DNA from: CAJQQY01 sp964352225
GTDB taxonomy: Bacteria > Bacteroidota > Bacteroidia > Chitinophagales > Saprospiraceae
Reading direction: 5' to 3'
Length of the DNA stretch: 24,623 nucleotides
NCBI GenBank assembly: GCA_964352225.1
Contig: CAYGRM010000051.1
Coordinates: 1 to 24,623 of the forward strand
Below, piece after piece: positions 15,114 to 22,749 of the stretch; position 1 is the first letter of the stretch, and every line of letters begins with the position of its first letter. The position numbers and the translations under genes were made by a program. Under the pieces are notes generated by a model. The model saw only the letters and a list, made by a program, of their open reading frames with translations, was not told where the DNA came from and did not search any database.

Positions 15114-15503
15114 TTAAACTCTTCTACGTTTAGGTGGACGACAACCGTTGTGAGGAATTGGAGTCATATCTTTAATTTTAGATATTTTGATTCCAACATT
15201 GTCAACTGCACGGATAGCAGATTCTCTTCCAGAACCAGGTCCTTTTACATAAACAATTGCATGACGCATTCCTGCTTCATAAGCTACTTTTGCCGCATCT
15301 GTAGCAGCTACTTGCGCAGCATAAGGAGTGTTTTTCTTAGAACCTCTAAAGCCAGCTTTACCAGCAGATCCCCAAGAAATAACTTGTCCAGCCTTATTTG
15401 TCAAAGAAATGATAATGTTGTTAAATGTAGCTTGAATGTGCACTTGGCCTTCAGCTTCGACTTTAACTTTTCTTTTTTTAACTACTTTTTTACCTTTCGC
15501 CAT
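15114..15503 (-). CDS. rpsK: 30S ribosomal protein S11
   Basis: The 129-residue platform protein contacts the mRNA exit path. After a lysine-rich start (MAKGKKVVKKRKVKVEAEGQ) come the conserved HIQATFNNIIISLTNKAGQV, WGSAGKAGFRGSKKNTPYAAQ, and the C-terminal KDMTPIPHNGCRPPKRRRV. Length is normal. It lies 73 bases after rpsM, across a stretch with two copies of CTAACAAC that can form only a weak stem. Confidence 0.98.
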   Translation of the reverse strand: MAKGKKVVKKRKVKVEAEGQVHIQATFNNIIISLTNKAGQVISWGSAGKAGFRGSKKNTPYAAQVAATDAAKVAYEAGMRHAIVYVKGPGSGRESAIRAVDNVGIKISKIKDMTPIPHNGCRPPKRRRV

Positions 15504-15576
15504 TTTGAAATGTCGTTGTTAGTTGAGAAGTTGTTAGTTATTGCAAAACAAACAACTGGCAACCATGATCAATATA

Positions 15577-15954
15577 TTATTTAGTAACTTTTTTCTTACC
15601 AGCAACAGTTTTCTTTTTACCTTTTCGAGTACGAGCGTTAGTTTGTGTACGCTGACCTCTCAATGGTAAACCTTTTCTGTGACGTAATCCTCGGTAGCAT
15701 CCAATATCCATCAATCGTTTGATGTTAGTTTGAACTTCAGATCTTAATTGACCCTCTACTTTATATTCGTCTTGGATAAGTTTAGAAATTTCACGGATAT
15801 TATCATCAGTCCAATCACTAATTTTAGTATGCACATCAACACCTACTTTATCCAAAATTTCTTTTGCTAAAGTTGATCCGATTCCATATACATAGGTTAA
15901 ACCGATTATTCCTCTTTTGTTACGTGGTAAATCATTACCTGCAATACGAGCCAT
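15577..15954 (-). CDS. rpsM: 30S ribosomal protein S13
   Basis: The 125-residue 30S head protein contacts P-site tRNA and forms bridges to the 50S subunit. Motifs are MARIAGNDLPRNKRGIIGLT, YVYGIGSTLAKEIL (helix-two-turn-helix) and the basic C-terminal GCYRGLRHRKGLPLRGQRTQ. Length is normal. It lies 53 bases after rpmJ; the gap includes a small CCCC-AAAC-GGGG hairpin at 15977-15988. Confidence 0.98.
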   Translation of the reverse strand: MARIAGNDLPRNKRGIIGLTYVYGIGSTLAKEILDKVGVDVHTKISDWTDDNIREISKLIQDEYKVEGQLRSEVQTNIKRLMDIGCYRGLRHRKGLPLRGQRTQTNARTRKGKKKTVAGKKKVTK

Positions 15955-16007
15955 ATTATTTTGATTATGTATTCGTCCCCAAACGGGGCAAAATTATTTA
16001 CTTAAAA

Positions 16008-16124
16008 TTATCCTTGACGTTGCTTGAAACGAGGATTCTTTTTGTTAATTACGTACAATTTTCCTTTTCTTCTAACGATTTTGCAATCTACAGATCGTTT
16101 TTTTACGGAAGCTCTTACTTTCAT
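16008..16124 (-). CDS. rpmJ: 50S ribosomal protein L36, zinc-less form
   Basis: This 38-codon gene reads MKVRASVKKRSVDCKIVRRK and then GKLYVINKKNPRFKQRQG. It is the L36 protein located near the L7/L12 stalk base region of 23S rRNA. The zinc-binding form has three Cys and one His (KxCxxCK...C...H). Here only one Cys remains and the others are Arg, Val/Asn and Phe, so it is a C-minus type, as is usual in Bacteroidota. It sits between infA and rpsM, its normal place. Confidence 0.95.
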   Translation of the reverse strand: MKVRASVKKRSVDCKIVRRKGKLYVINKKNPRFKQRQG

Positions 16125-16169
16125 GATATTTCTTTTGGTTGTTATCTTTCTAAAAAAATAACAATGTTA

Positions 16170-16388
16170 TTATTTGTATCGGTAAGTTATTCTACCTCTT
16201 GATAAATCGTAAGGAGACATTTCTACAGCAACTTTATCCCCTGGCAAAATTCGAATATAATTCATTCTCATTTTACCTGAAATTGTTGCTACAATTTGAT
16301 GGTCATTCTCCAAACGTACTCGAAACATTGCGTTTGACAATGCTTCTTCAATGATACCATCTTGTTTTATTAAATCCTGTTTTGCCAT
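16170..16388 (-). CDS. infA: translation initiation factor IF-1
   Basis: The 72-residue OB-fold protein binds the 30S A site during initiation together with IF-2 and IF-3. Motifs are MAKQDLIKQDGIIEEALSNA, ISGKMRMNYIRILPGDKV and the C-terminal VEMSPYDLSRGRITYRYK. The frame stays open to 16409, but the ATG at 16388 gives the family start MAKQD and exact family length. It begins 25 bases after the map stop, in the usual order secY-map-infA-rpmJ. Confidence 0.98.
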   Translation of the reverse strand: MAKQDLIKQDGIIEEALSNAMFRVRLENDHQIVATISGKMRMNYIRILPGDKVAVEMSPYDLSRGRITYRYK

Positions 16389-16413
16389 ACTCAAATTTTC
16401 GGAGTGCAAATAT

Positions 16414-17232
16414 CTAACTTTTTATCGAAATTTCCCTAACTTCTGGGTTATTTTTAATATTCTCTTCTACTTCACTATGATCTGATAGAATATCTGCTTT
16501 TTCCTTTCTAACTGCTATTGTGTGTTCGTAATGTGCTGACGGAGTTAAATCTTTAGATATTATCGTATGTCCATCAGATGATTGCCGAACTTCTCTTTTT
16601 CCCAAATTAACCATTGGTTCTATGGCGATAACTAATCCGTTTCTTAAAACTGGACCTCTTCCTCTTTTTCCAAAATTAGGAACCTCTGGTGCTTCATGCA
16701 ACTGTTTTCCTAATCCATGCCCTACTAACTCTCTAACCACACCATAGTTATATGGTTTCTCACAAAAACTTTGAATTGCGTAACTTATGTCTCCTATTCG
16801 TTTTCCCGCAACTGCTTGGTCTATACCTTTATATAAAGCAGTTTTAGTTACTCTAAGTAACTCCATAGTTTCCTCTTTTACATCTCCCAATGCAAAAGTA
16901 TATGCTGCATCGCCATAAAATTCATTCATATAAGTTCCACAATCGACAGAAACTATATCTCCATCTTGAAATTCATAATCAGAAGGAACTCCATGCACCA
17001 CACCCTCATTTATAGAAATACATAGTGTTGCTGGAAATCCATATAGACCTTTGAACCCTGGAACTGCACCGTGATCACGAATAAGCTCTTCTGCTTCTCG
17101 ATCTATTTTATCACCTTTTACTCCCGGTTTAATGACACTAGCAACATGAGCTAATGCTTTACAAACTAACAGACAACTCTCTCTGATTAACTCAATCTCT
17201 TCGTCAGTTTTATATATTGGCTTCTTTTTCAA
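16414..17232 (-). CDS. map: methionine aminopeptidase, type I
   Basis: The 272-residue enzyme removes N-terminal methionine from nascent proteins. Metal and catalytic residues are all present: His80 (VVHGVPSD), Asp97 (VDCGT), Asp108 (FYGDAAY), His172 (GHGLGKQLHE), Glu205 (IEPM) and Glu236 (YEHTIAV). Their numbering is close to that of the E. coli enzyme. The C-terminus runs about 20 residues beyond the usual end and is Lys/Glu rich. No ATG is available near the expected N-terminus; the likely start is TTG at 17230-17232 before AAAAAGAAG. That TTG lies in one arm of a long-range inverted repeat (17230-17243 with 17291-17304). It follows secY after 77 bases. Confidence 0.95.
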   Translation of the reverse strand: MKKKPIYKTDEEIELIRESCLLVCKALAHVASVIKPGVKGDKIDREAEELIRDHGAVPGFKGLYGFPATLCISINEGVVHGVPSDYEFQDGDIVSVDCGTYMNEFYGDAAYTFALGDVKEETMELLRVTKTALYKGIDQAVAGKRIGDISYAIQSFCEKPYNYGVVRELVGHGLGKQLHEAPEVPNFGKRGRGPVLRNGLVIAIEPMVNLGKREVRQSSDGHTIISKDLTPSAHYEHTIAVRKEKADILSDHSEVEENIKNNPEVREISIKS

Positions 17233-17304
17233 AATGTAAGATTCGTAATTACCATTTTTTTAAAATCGATCAAAAAGAAAAATAAAGTTTAATCTTACTT
17301 TTTG
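17230..17304 (-). promoter_or_regulatory. long-range inverted repeat covering the map start codon
   Basis: On the + strand CAAAATGTAAGATT (17230-17243) and AATCTTACTTTTTG (17291-17304) are complementary at 13 of 14 positions with a 47-base AT-rich loop. In the mRNA the TTG start of map would pair with the secY 3' end. It may be a weak translational control element or part of transcript processing. Confidence 0.4.
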
Positions 17305-17309
17305 AAAAA

Positions 17310-18674
17310 CTACATACTTGCCCCAATTCCTTGAATACGACTTCTACCTTGACCTCTTCCGGATTTTACTAATCCATCATATTTACGCATTAACAAGTGA
17401 CTATCAATTTGTTGTAATGTATCCAAAACAACCGCAACCAAAATCAGTAGTGATGTTCCACCAAAGAACATTGCGAATCCAATGTTAATTCCTAATAAAT
17501 TTGCAGCTACTGCTGGAAGAATAGAAATTAAACCTAAGAAAATAGAACCTGGCAAAGTAATTCGTGATGTTACAGAATCAATAAAGTCTGCAGTATTCTT
17601 TCCTGGTTTAATCCCTGGAATGAAAGCATTTTGTCTTTTAAGATATTCTGCATATTGAGTAGGATTTACTAATAATGCCGTGTAGACATAAGTAAAGATC
17701 ACTACTAAAACAAAGTAAATAATATTGTATGACCATGAAGTAAAGTCAGATAAACTACTTAAGAAACTTGATCCACCTTCTGGTGAAGCATAGTTACCAA
17801 GAGCCGCGGGTAAGAACATTAATGCTTGTGCAAAAATGATAGGCATTACTCCAGCTGCATTTACTTTCAATGGAATATAATCTCGATTTCCAGTTGCAGG
17901 CATTGCATTAGAACTTCTTCCAACCATACGTTTTGCAAACTGAATAGGAATTCTTCTAACTCCTTGAACAATTAAAACTGTTGCAACTACAACTCCGAAC
18001 AATGCTGCAAATTCTAGAATCAACATCACAATTCTATTATTATTGAATTGGCTTGTGATTTCAAATGCAAGTGCACCGGGAAGTGTTGCGATAATTCCAA
18101 TGGTAATCAATAATGAAATACCATTTCCAATCCCTTTATCTGTGATCTTTTCTCCTAACCACATCGCGAAAACAGTTCCTGTTGTCAAGATAATTAAGTT
18201 AGCAAAATAGAATAATGTCTTTTGATTCTCCATGGCACTTGCGATAGCACCTTGAGCATCTAAATATGATAAATAACCACTACCTTGAACTAAACAAATA
18301 GCAACAGTCAACCATCGAGTAATCTGAGTAATCTTTTTTCTACCAGACTCCCCTTCTCTTTGTTGTAATCGTTGGAAATAAGGAACAGCAAATCCTAATA
18401 ATTGAATAATAATCGATGCTGTAATGTAGGGCATGATTCCTAGTGCAAATACAGCTGCACCTAAGAAGGCTCCACCTGAAAAAGCATTGATTAAATCTAA
18501 AAGACCACCACCACCTGACTGGGTAGCAGCTGCTAATTTTCCTGCATCAACACCTGGTAAAACCACGAAGCAACCAAATCTGTATACTGCTAAAATTAGT
18601 AAGGTGAACAAGATACGTTCCCTTAAATCTTTAATTTTCCAAATGTTCTGTAGAGTAGTAATTAATTTTTTCAT
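17310..18674 (-). CDS. secY: preprotein translocase subunit SecY
   Basis: The 454-residue protein is the channel-forming core of the Sec translocon in the inner membrane. Ten transmembrane helices are expected. Visible segments include ILFTLLILAVYRFGCFVVLPGVD (TM1), then ALGIMPYITASIIIQLL (TM2), and GIGNGISLLITIGIIA. The cytoplasmic loops show QRLQQREGESGRKKITQITR and RRIPIQFAKRMVGR, and the C-terminal part has YLKRQNAFIPGIKPGKNTA. Length is slightly above the E. coli protein. It starts 9 bases after the rplO stop, so it is translationally close to L15. Confidence 0.98.
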   Translation of the reverse strand: MKKLITTLQNIWKIKDLRERILFTLLILAVYRFGCFVVLPGVDAGKLAAATQSGGGGLLDLINAFSGGAFLGAAVFALGIMPYITASIIIQLLGFAVPYFQRLQQREGESGRKKITQITRWLTVAICLVQGSGYLSYLDAQGAIASAMENQKTLFYFANLIILTTGTVFAMWLGEKITDKGIGNGISLLITIGIIATLPGALAFEITSQFNNNRIVMLILEFAALFGVVVATVLIVQGVRRIPIQFAKRMVGRSSNAMPATGNRDYIPLKVNAAGVMPIIFAQALMFLPAALGNYASPEGGSSFLSSLSDFTSWSYNIIYFVLVVIFTYVYTALLVNPTQYAEYLKRQNAFIPGIKPGKNTADFIDSVTSRITLPGSIFLGLISILPAVAANLLGINIGFAMFFGGTSLLILVAVVLDTLQQIDSHLLMRKYDGLVKSGRGQGRSRIQGIGASM

Positions 18675-18683
18675 TAAATTTTT

Positions 18684-19130
18684 TTAAACAAGATTAACAC
18701 TTCCACCAGCTCCTTCAATTGCAGTTTTTGCAGCATCAGAAATGGCATGTACATTAATAGAAAGACTAGCTTTCAATTCCCCCCTGCCTAAAATTTTAAC
18801 TCTGTCATTTTTTCGGACAATACCACTTGCAACTAATGTTTCCATATCTATTGTTGTCAAGTTGTGTTTCTCAGAAATAGCTTGTAACCGACTTAAGTTC
18901 AATGGTACGAATTCTACTCGATTAGGATTTTTAAATCCTCTCTTTGGAAGCCGCATTTGCAATGGCATTTGACCACCCTCAAAGTTACGTTTACTTTTAT
19001 AACCTGAACGAGACTTTGCACCTTTGTGACCACGTGTACTTGTACCACCATGACCTGAACCTTGTCCACGAGCTATTCTCTTTCCTTTTTTAACTGAACC
19101 GGCAGCGGGTTTGAGGTTGTGTAATTCCAT
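18684..19130 (-). CDS. rplO: 50S ribosomal protein L15
   Basis: The 148-residue protein is a late-assembly 23S rRNA binder. Motifs are MELHNLKPAAGSVKKGKRIA, the Gly-rich GQGSGHGGTSTRGHKGAKSRSG loop region (about 21-42) and GGQMPLQMRLPKRGFKN. The frame is open to 19169, but the ATG at 19130 matches the family start. It lies 73 bases after rpmD; that gap has a short AT-rich stem followed by TTTTTTG on the - strand, too weak to call. Confidence 0.97.
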   Translation of the reverse strand: MELHNLKPAAGSVKKGKRIARGQGSGHGGTSTRGHKGAKSRSGYKSKRNFEGGQMPLQMRLPKRGFKNPNRVEFVPLNLSRLQAISEKHNLTTIDMETLVASGIVRKNDRVKILGRGELKASLSINVHAISDAAKTAIEGAGGSVNLV

Positions 19131-19203
19131 GATTTTTATTTTTGATGTTGAATTCAAAAAAGAATCCAATTTTATTCTTACAAGAAATAATTACGTTAAT
19201 AAT

Positions 19204-19383
19204 TTACATTTGTTCCACTTTCACCAAATGGTTTACTTTGGCAACCATCCCTAAAATTTGAGGGGTGGCTTCATGTACAACAGATCGATTCATTTTTCGA
19301 AGTCCTAAAGCTTCCATTGTTGCTTTCTGACGCTTACTACGATCGATGACACTTTTTACTTGAGTAACTTTAATCTTTGCCAT
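19204..19383 (-). CDS. rpmD: 50S ribosomal protein L30
   Basis: This 59-residue protein reads MAKIKVTQVKSVIDRSKRQK, then ATMEALGLRKMNRSVVHEAT and PQILGMVAKVNHLVKVEQM. That is the complete L30 fold (beta-alpha-beta-alpha-beta) with the conserved LGLRKMN region. It has the normal bacterial length of about 60. It lies between rpsE and rplO as in other spc operons. Its ATG at 19381-19383 is preceded by an 80-base gap containing direct repeats of TATGAATT. Confidence 0.96.
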   Translation of the reverse strand: MAKIKVTQVKSVIDRSKRQKATMEALGLRKMNRSVVHEATPQILGMVAKVNHLVKVEQM

Positions 19384-19463
19384 ATTCTTATGATTATAGA
19401 TTATGAATTGAAAACTATGAATTATAAAAATAACAAATCCATAATTAAAAATCCTTAATCGAT

Positions 19464-19982
19464 TTATCCGTTAAATAATTTTTCCATGCTAATATTACGT
19501 GTCTTTGCAACAGACATTGGGCTTCTTAATTTTGCCAATGCATCGATAGTTGCCTTTACCACGTTGTGAGGATTTGAAGATCCTTGAGACTTAGCTAATA
19601 CGTTGTGCACACCTGCTATCTCTAAAACTGCACGCATAGCACCACCTGCAATTACTCCTGTACCATCAGAAGCTGGCTTGATTAAAACTTTACCAGCACC
19701 ATACTTCCCTTTTTGTTCGTGAGGAATGGTTCCTTTATAAATTGGCACTTTAATCAAATTTTTCTTGGCATCATCAACTGCTTTTGCAATAGATTCAGAT
19801 ACATCACGCGCTTTCCCTAATCCATGTCCAACAGTACCTTTTCCATCACCTACAACTACGATAGCTGCGAAGCTGAAAGTACGTCCACCTTTAGTAACTT
19901 TCGCTACTCGATTAAGGTTAACTAACTTTTCTTTTAATTCTGAGTCAGCAGGCTTGATTCTTTTATCGTTATTCTTTGCCAT
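19464..19982 (-). CDS. rpsE: 30S ribosomal protein S5
   Basis: The 172-residue protein contributes to decoding fidelity and the mRNA entry site. The N-terminal double-stranded-RNA-binding-like domain has LVNLNRVAKVTKGGRTFSFAAIVVVGDGKGTVGHGLGKA (about 17-57). The C-terminal domain has PIYKGTIPHEQKGKYGAGKV, IAGGAMRAVLEIAGVHNVLAK and SSNPHNVVKATIDAL. Length is normal. It follows rplR after 63 bases. Confidence 0.98.
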   Translation of the reverse strand: MAKNNDKRIKPADSELKEKLVNLNRVAKVTKGGRTFSFAAIVVVGDGKGTVGHGLGKARDVSESIAKAVDDAKKNLIKVPIYKGTIPHEQKGKYGAGKVLIKPASDGTGVIAGGAMRAVLEIAGVHNVLAKSQGSSNPHNVVKATIDALAKLRSPMSVAKTRNISMEKLFNG

Positions 19983-20045
19983 TATATGAATGATTTTAGG
20001 TTTTGATTTAAAAAATCGACCACCTGTTTTTTATTTTTCAAAAAA

Positions 20046-20393
20046 TTAAAATGCTAGTCCAGCTTCACGAGCTCCGTCTGCAACAGCTTTCACTCTTCCA
20101 TGATATAGATAACCACCTCTATCAAAAACTACCGTGGTAATATTATTAGAGCTTGCTTTTTCTGCGATTAACTTTCCAACAGCTTTAGCTTGTTCTACCT
20201 TCGCACCGGTTGCTGCACATTCAGTCGAAGAAGCTGCAGCAATCGTATGACCTTTTACATCGTCAATCAATTGGGCATAGATAGCTTTGTTACTTCTGTA
20301 AACCGCTAATCTCGGTTTATCAGCTGTACCATTAATTTTCTTTCGAATTCTATGATGAATTCTTTTTCTACTTTGTTCTTTACTTAAAGCCAT
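20046..20393 (-). CDS. rplR: 50S ribosomal protein L18
   Basis: The 115-residue protein binds 5S rRNA with L5 and attaches it to the large subunit. Motifs are RKRIHHRIRKKINGTADKPR, LAVYRSNKAIYAQLIDD and the C-terminal FDRGGYLYHGRVKAVADGAREAGL. Length is normal. Its ATG is preceded, three bases away, by the foot of a hairpin at 20397-20455 in the leader after rplF. Confidence 0.98.
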   Translation of the reverse strand: MALSKEQSRKRIHHRIRKKINGTADKPRLAVYRSNKAIYAQLIDDVKGHTIAAASSTECAATGAKVEQAKAVGKLIAEKASSNNITTVVFDRGGYLYHGRVKAVADGAREAGLAF

Positions 20394-20396
20394 TTT

Positions 20397-20455
20397 GAAA
20401 ATTTAATTTGTATTCATGGTTTCTAAAAAACAGACCAGCCATGAATTGAATTTTC
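20397..20455 (-). promoter_or_regulatory. leader hairpin abutting the rplR start
   Basis: ATTCATGG (20412-20419) pairs with CCATGAAT (20439-20446). An outer stem GAAAATT (20397-20403) / AATTTTC (20449-20455) closes it across an asymmetric internal loop. The foot ends 3 bases before the rplR ATG, so it could affect ribosome loading. No T-run follows, so it is not an intrinsic terminator. Confidence 0.4.
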
Positions 20456-20473
20456 TTATTAAATATAATAAAA

Positions 20474-21030
20474 TTACTTAGCTGCAGTTTTACCTGCTTT
20501 TCTTCTAATTTCTTCACCTTTAAAGCGAATACCTTTTCCTTTATATNNNNNNNNNNTTTTCTAAATGCTGTAATTTTTGCAGCAATTTGTGCATGTAATT
20601 GCTTGGCAGCACTTGTCAATTTTATTGCTGGAGCTTTACCCTTCTCAGAAACAGTTTCAACTTTCACTTCTTCTGGAAGTGCGAAGATAACTGGGTGAGA
20701 ATAACCTAAACTCATCGTCAATAATTGACCTTGATTTTCTGCACGATATCCGACTCCAACCAATTCCATTTCTTTAGTCCATCCGGTAGAAACACCTTCT
20801 ACCATATTAGCGATTAAAGAACGATATAAACCATGTACGGATCTATGACGTTTTTGATCAGTTGGACGAGAAATAGATAAGGTTCCATCCTCAATTACTA
20901 CTTTCAAGTCTGGGTCAATTTGTTGCGTCAATTTTCCAAGAGGTCCGCTTACGCTGACCACGTTACTGTTATTAACAGAAACTTCAACCTTTGCAGGAAG
21001 TGAAATTGGTGCTTTTCCTATTCTAGACAT
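20474..21030 (-). CDS. rplF: 50S ribosomal protein L6, interrupted by an assembly gap
   Basis: The protein binds 23S rRNA near the GTPase centre. Residues 1-158 read from the ATG at 21030: MSRIGKAPISLPAKVEVSVN, GLYRSLIANMVEGVSTGWTK, ELVGVGYRAE and LGYSHPVIFALPEEVK. Ten N follow at 20547-20556. After them the true C-terminus, YKGKGIRFKGEEIRRKAGKT, continues in a different frame to the TAA at 20474-20476. The family reads RKPEPYKGKGI here; restoring PEP needs 8 missing bases rather than 10, since the base before TAT can be the last base of the second Pro codon. The gene is therefore almost certainly intact in the organism, with about 184 residues. Confidence 0.95.
20547..20556. other. run of ten N (assembly gap)
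   Basis: Ten undetermined bases lie within rplF. Conservation of the flanking codons predicts 8 real bases of the form CCN GAR CC, so the N count is nominal and the gap shifts the frame artificially. Confidence 0.95.
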
Positions 21031-21049
21031 TACTTAAATGTTTTTTCAA

Positions 21050-21454
21050 TTAGTAAACATAACAGATTAGCTCACCGCCTACATTCTCTGTTTTCGCTTT
21101 TTTATTAGTCATTACTCCTTTAGAAGTAGAAACAATTGCAATTCCTAAACCATTAATGATTCGTGGAATTTCAGTTGCTTTTGCGTATTGACGCAAACCT
21201 GATTTACTGATTCTTCCCAACTTTCGGATGACAGGTTGCTTGGAAATAGGATCGTATTTTAATGCGATACTAATAATACCTTGCTTACCTGCAGCATCAT
21301 CAAATTTGTATTTGAGGATATATCCTTGGTCGTAGAGTATTTCAGTAATACTCTTCTTCATTCTTGAAGAAGGGATCTCTACTACCCTGTGTCCTGCTTG
21401 TTGAGCATTACGGATACGGGTTAAGTAATCTGCTATTGGATCTGTTACAGCCAT
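21050..21454 (-). CDS. rpsH: 30S ribosomal protein S8
   Basis: The 134-residue central-domain 16S rRNA binder also represses the spc operon in E. coli by binding its mRNA. Motifs are TDPIADYLTRIRNAQQAGH, VIRKLGRISKSGLRQYAK and the C-terminal GIAIVSTSKGVMTNKKAKTENVGGELICYVY. Length is normal. It is spaced 21 bases from rpsN and 19 from rplF, so this part of the operon is compact. Confidence 0.98.
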   Translation of the reverse strand: MAVTDPIADYLTRIRNAQQAGHRVVEIPSSRMKKSITEILYDQGYILKYKFDDAAGKQGIISIALKYDPISKQPVIRKLGRISKSGLRQYAKATEIPRIINGLGIAIVSTSKGVMTNKKAKTENVGGELICYVY

Positions 21455-21475
21455 TATATAAATTTTAAAAAATTA

Positions 21476-21745
21476 TTACCAACTAGCTTTAGTGATACCT
21501 GGGATTTTACCCTCAAGTGCCATCTTTCTAAATGTTACACGATTAATTCCAAACATACGCATATATCCTTTCGGACGACCAGTTAATTTACACCGGTTGT
21601 GCAATCTTACTTTTGCACTATTACGTGGCAATTTGTCAAGCTCTTCCCACATCCCCTCTTTCTTCAACTTTGCTCGCAAGTCTGCATACTTAGCTACAAG
21701 ACGCTCTCTTTTTCTTTCTCTTGCAATTAATGATTTTCTAGCCAT
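21476..21745 (-). CDS. rpsN: 30S ribosomal protein S14, zinc-less form
   Basis: The 89-residue 30S head protein starts MARKSLIARERKRERLVAKY and ends LEGKIPGITKASW. CKLTGRPKGYMRMFGINRVTFRKMA is the conserved C-terminal block. The CxxC-x-CxxC zinc motif of the short S14 type is absent, so this is the longer C-minus form. The frame extends to 21769, but the ATG at 21745 matches the family start. A terminator-like hairpin lies immediately upstream (21770-21806), which is unusual inside the spc operon. Confidence 0.97.
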   Translation of the reverse strand: MARKSLIARERKRERLVAKYADLRAKLKKEGMWEELDKLPRNSAKVRLHNRCKLTGRPKGYMRMFGINRVTFRKMALEGKIPGITKASW

Positions 21746-21769
21746 TATTATTGAGATTTTTAGAGTCAA

Positions 21770-21806
21770 AAAAAAGATTCAAGTAAAATTTCTTGAGATC
21801 TTTTTT
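21770..21806 (-). terminator. terminator-like hairpin between rplE and rpsN
   Basis: AAAAAAGATTCAAG (21770-21783) pairs with CTTGA-ATCTTTTTT (21792-21806, one bulged G at 21797) over 14 pairs around an 8-base loop. On the - strand the stem runs into TCTTTTTTTTG. It starts 13 bases after the rplE stop and ends about 25 bases before the rpsN ATG, with no recognisable promoter between. Confidence 0.75.
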
Positions 21807-21819
21807 AATTATCTATTAA

Positions 21820-22377
21820 TTAATTTCTTTGATTTTTGAAAGGCATCCCGATCAACTTCAATAGTTCTAATGCTTCTGCATCAGTATTAGCCGTTGTTAC
21901 GATTGTGATGTCCATCCCTGTGATCTTACTTACTTTATCCAAATCAATCTCAGGGAAAATGATTTGTTCAGTAACACCCATTGTATAATTTCCTCTTCCA
22001 TCAAAACTCTTGTCATTGATTCCTCGGAAATCCCGTACTCGTGGTAAAGAAACAGTAATCAATCGATCTAAGAATTCATACATCTGATCATTTCGAAGAG
22101 TAACTCTTGAACCAATCACCATTCCGTCCCTCAATTTAAAGTTCGAAACTGATTTTCTTGCTTTCGTAGGAACTGCTTTTTGACCTGCAATCATTGTCAT
22201 TTCTGCCAATGCATTGTCTACCAATTTTTTATCTTGAGATGCCATTCCGACACCTTGATTCAAGCACACCTTTACAATTTTAGGTACTTGCATAACCGTA
22301 CTATACTGGAATTTCTCCATTAAAGCTGATACGATTTCGTTCCGATATTTGTCTTTAAGTCTTGGACTGTAGCTCAT
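21820..22377 (-). CDS. rplE: 50S ribosomal protein L5
   Basis: The 185-residue protein binds 5S rRNA and contacts P-site tRNA. Motifs are YSPRLKDKYRNEIVSALMEK, VPKIVKVCLNQGVG, KARKSVSNFKLRDGMVIGSR and the C-terminal FPEIDLDKVSKITGMDITIVTTA. Length is normal. Its ATG overlaps the rplX stop (TAATG at 22375-22379 on the - strand), which indicates translational coupling to L24. Confidence 0.98.
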   Translation of the reverse strand: MSYSPRLKDKYRNEIVSALMEKFQYSTVMQVPKIVKVCLNQGVGMASQDKKLVDNALAEMTMIAGQKAVPTKARKSVSNFKLRDGMVIGSRVTLRNDQMYEFLDRLITVSLPRVRDFRGINDKSFDGRGNYTMGVTEQIIFPEIDLDKVSKITGMDITIVTTANTDAEALELLKLIGMPFKNQRN

Positions 22378-22727
22378 TACTTAATTATTTCTCCAGATTT
22401 TTTTGAATATCTTACTAATTTACCATCCACCTCTTTTCTTCCAATTCGAGTTGCATCTCCTGTTTTAGGATCAACCAACATCAAATTTGAAATATGTATA
22501 GGCATAGGTTTTTCCTGAATTCCTCCAGGATTATCTTGTGTGGGTTTATTATGCTTTTTTGCGATATTAACTCCATCAACAATTGCACGATATTTTTTCG
22601 GAAGAACTTCCATTACTTCACGTACCGTACTACTTTTGCTTGCTCCAGAGATAACTATAACTTTGTCACCTTTCTTAATATGAATTTTAGGAGCGAAACG
22701 CTTTTGATTTGCTTTGTTATTTGCCAT
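22377..22727 (-). CDS. rplX: 50S ribosomal protein L24
   Basis: The 116-residue assembly-initiator protein binds the 5' region of 23S rRNA near the exit tunnel. The KOW motif is seen in HIKKGDKVIVISGASKSSTVREVMEVLPKK (about 16-45), followed by VDGVNIAKKHNKPTQDNPGG and the C-terminal RIGRKEVDGKLVRYSKKSGE. Length is slightly above the 100-105 family norm. Its stop codon shares one base with the rplE start. It follows rplN after 22 bases. Confidence 0.98.
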   Translation of the reverse strand: MANNKANQKRFAPKIHIKKGDKVIVISGASKSSTVREVMEVLPKKYRAIVDGVNIAKKHNKPTQDNPGGIQEKPMPIHISNLMLVDPKTGDATRIGRKEVDGKLVRYSKKSGEIIK

Positions 22728-22749
22728 GATTGCAACTAATTTTTAAATC

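Noticed and set aside
15504..15576. CTAACAAC direct repeats between rpsM and rpsK as a regulatory array
   Set aside because: Only two copies and a stem with two mismatches; not stronger than expected in this composition.
15989..15996. TAATTTTG on the - strand upstream of rpsM as a promoter
   Set aside because: It fits the -7 box, but no TTG lies at the -33 position and the region is AT-rich, so chance is likely.
16407..16414. GATATTTG on the - strand just before infA as a promoter
   Set aside because: The TA of the -7 box is not at the right place and no -33 box is found.
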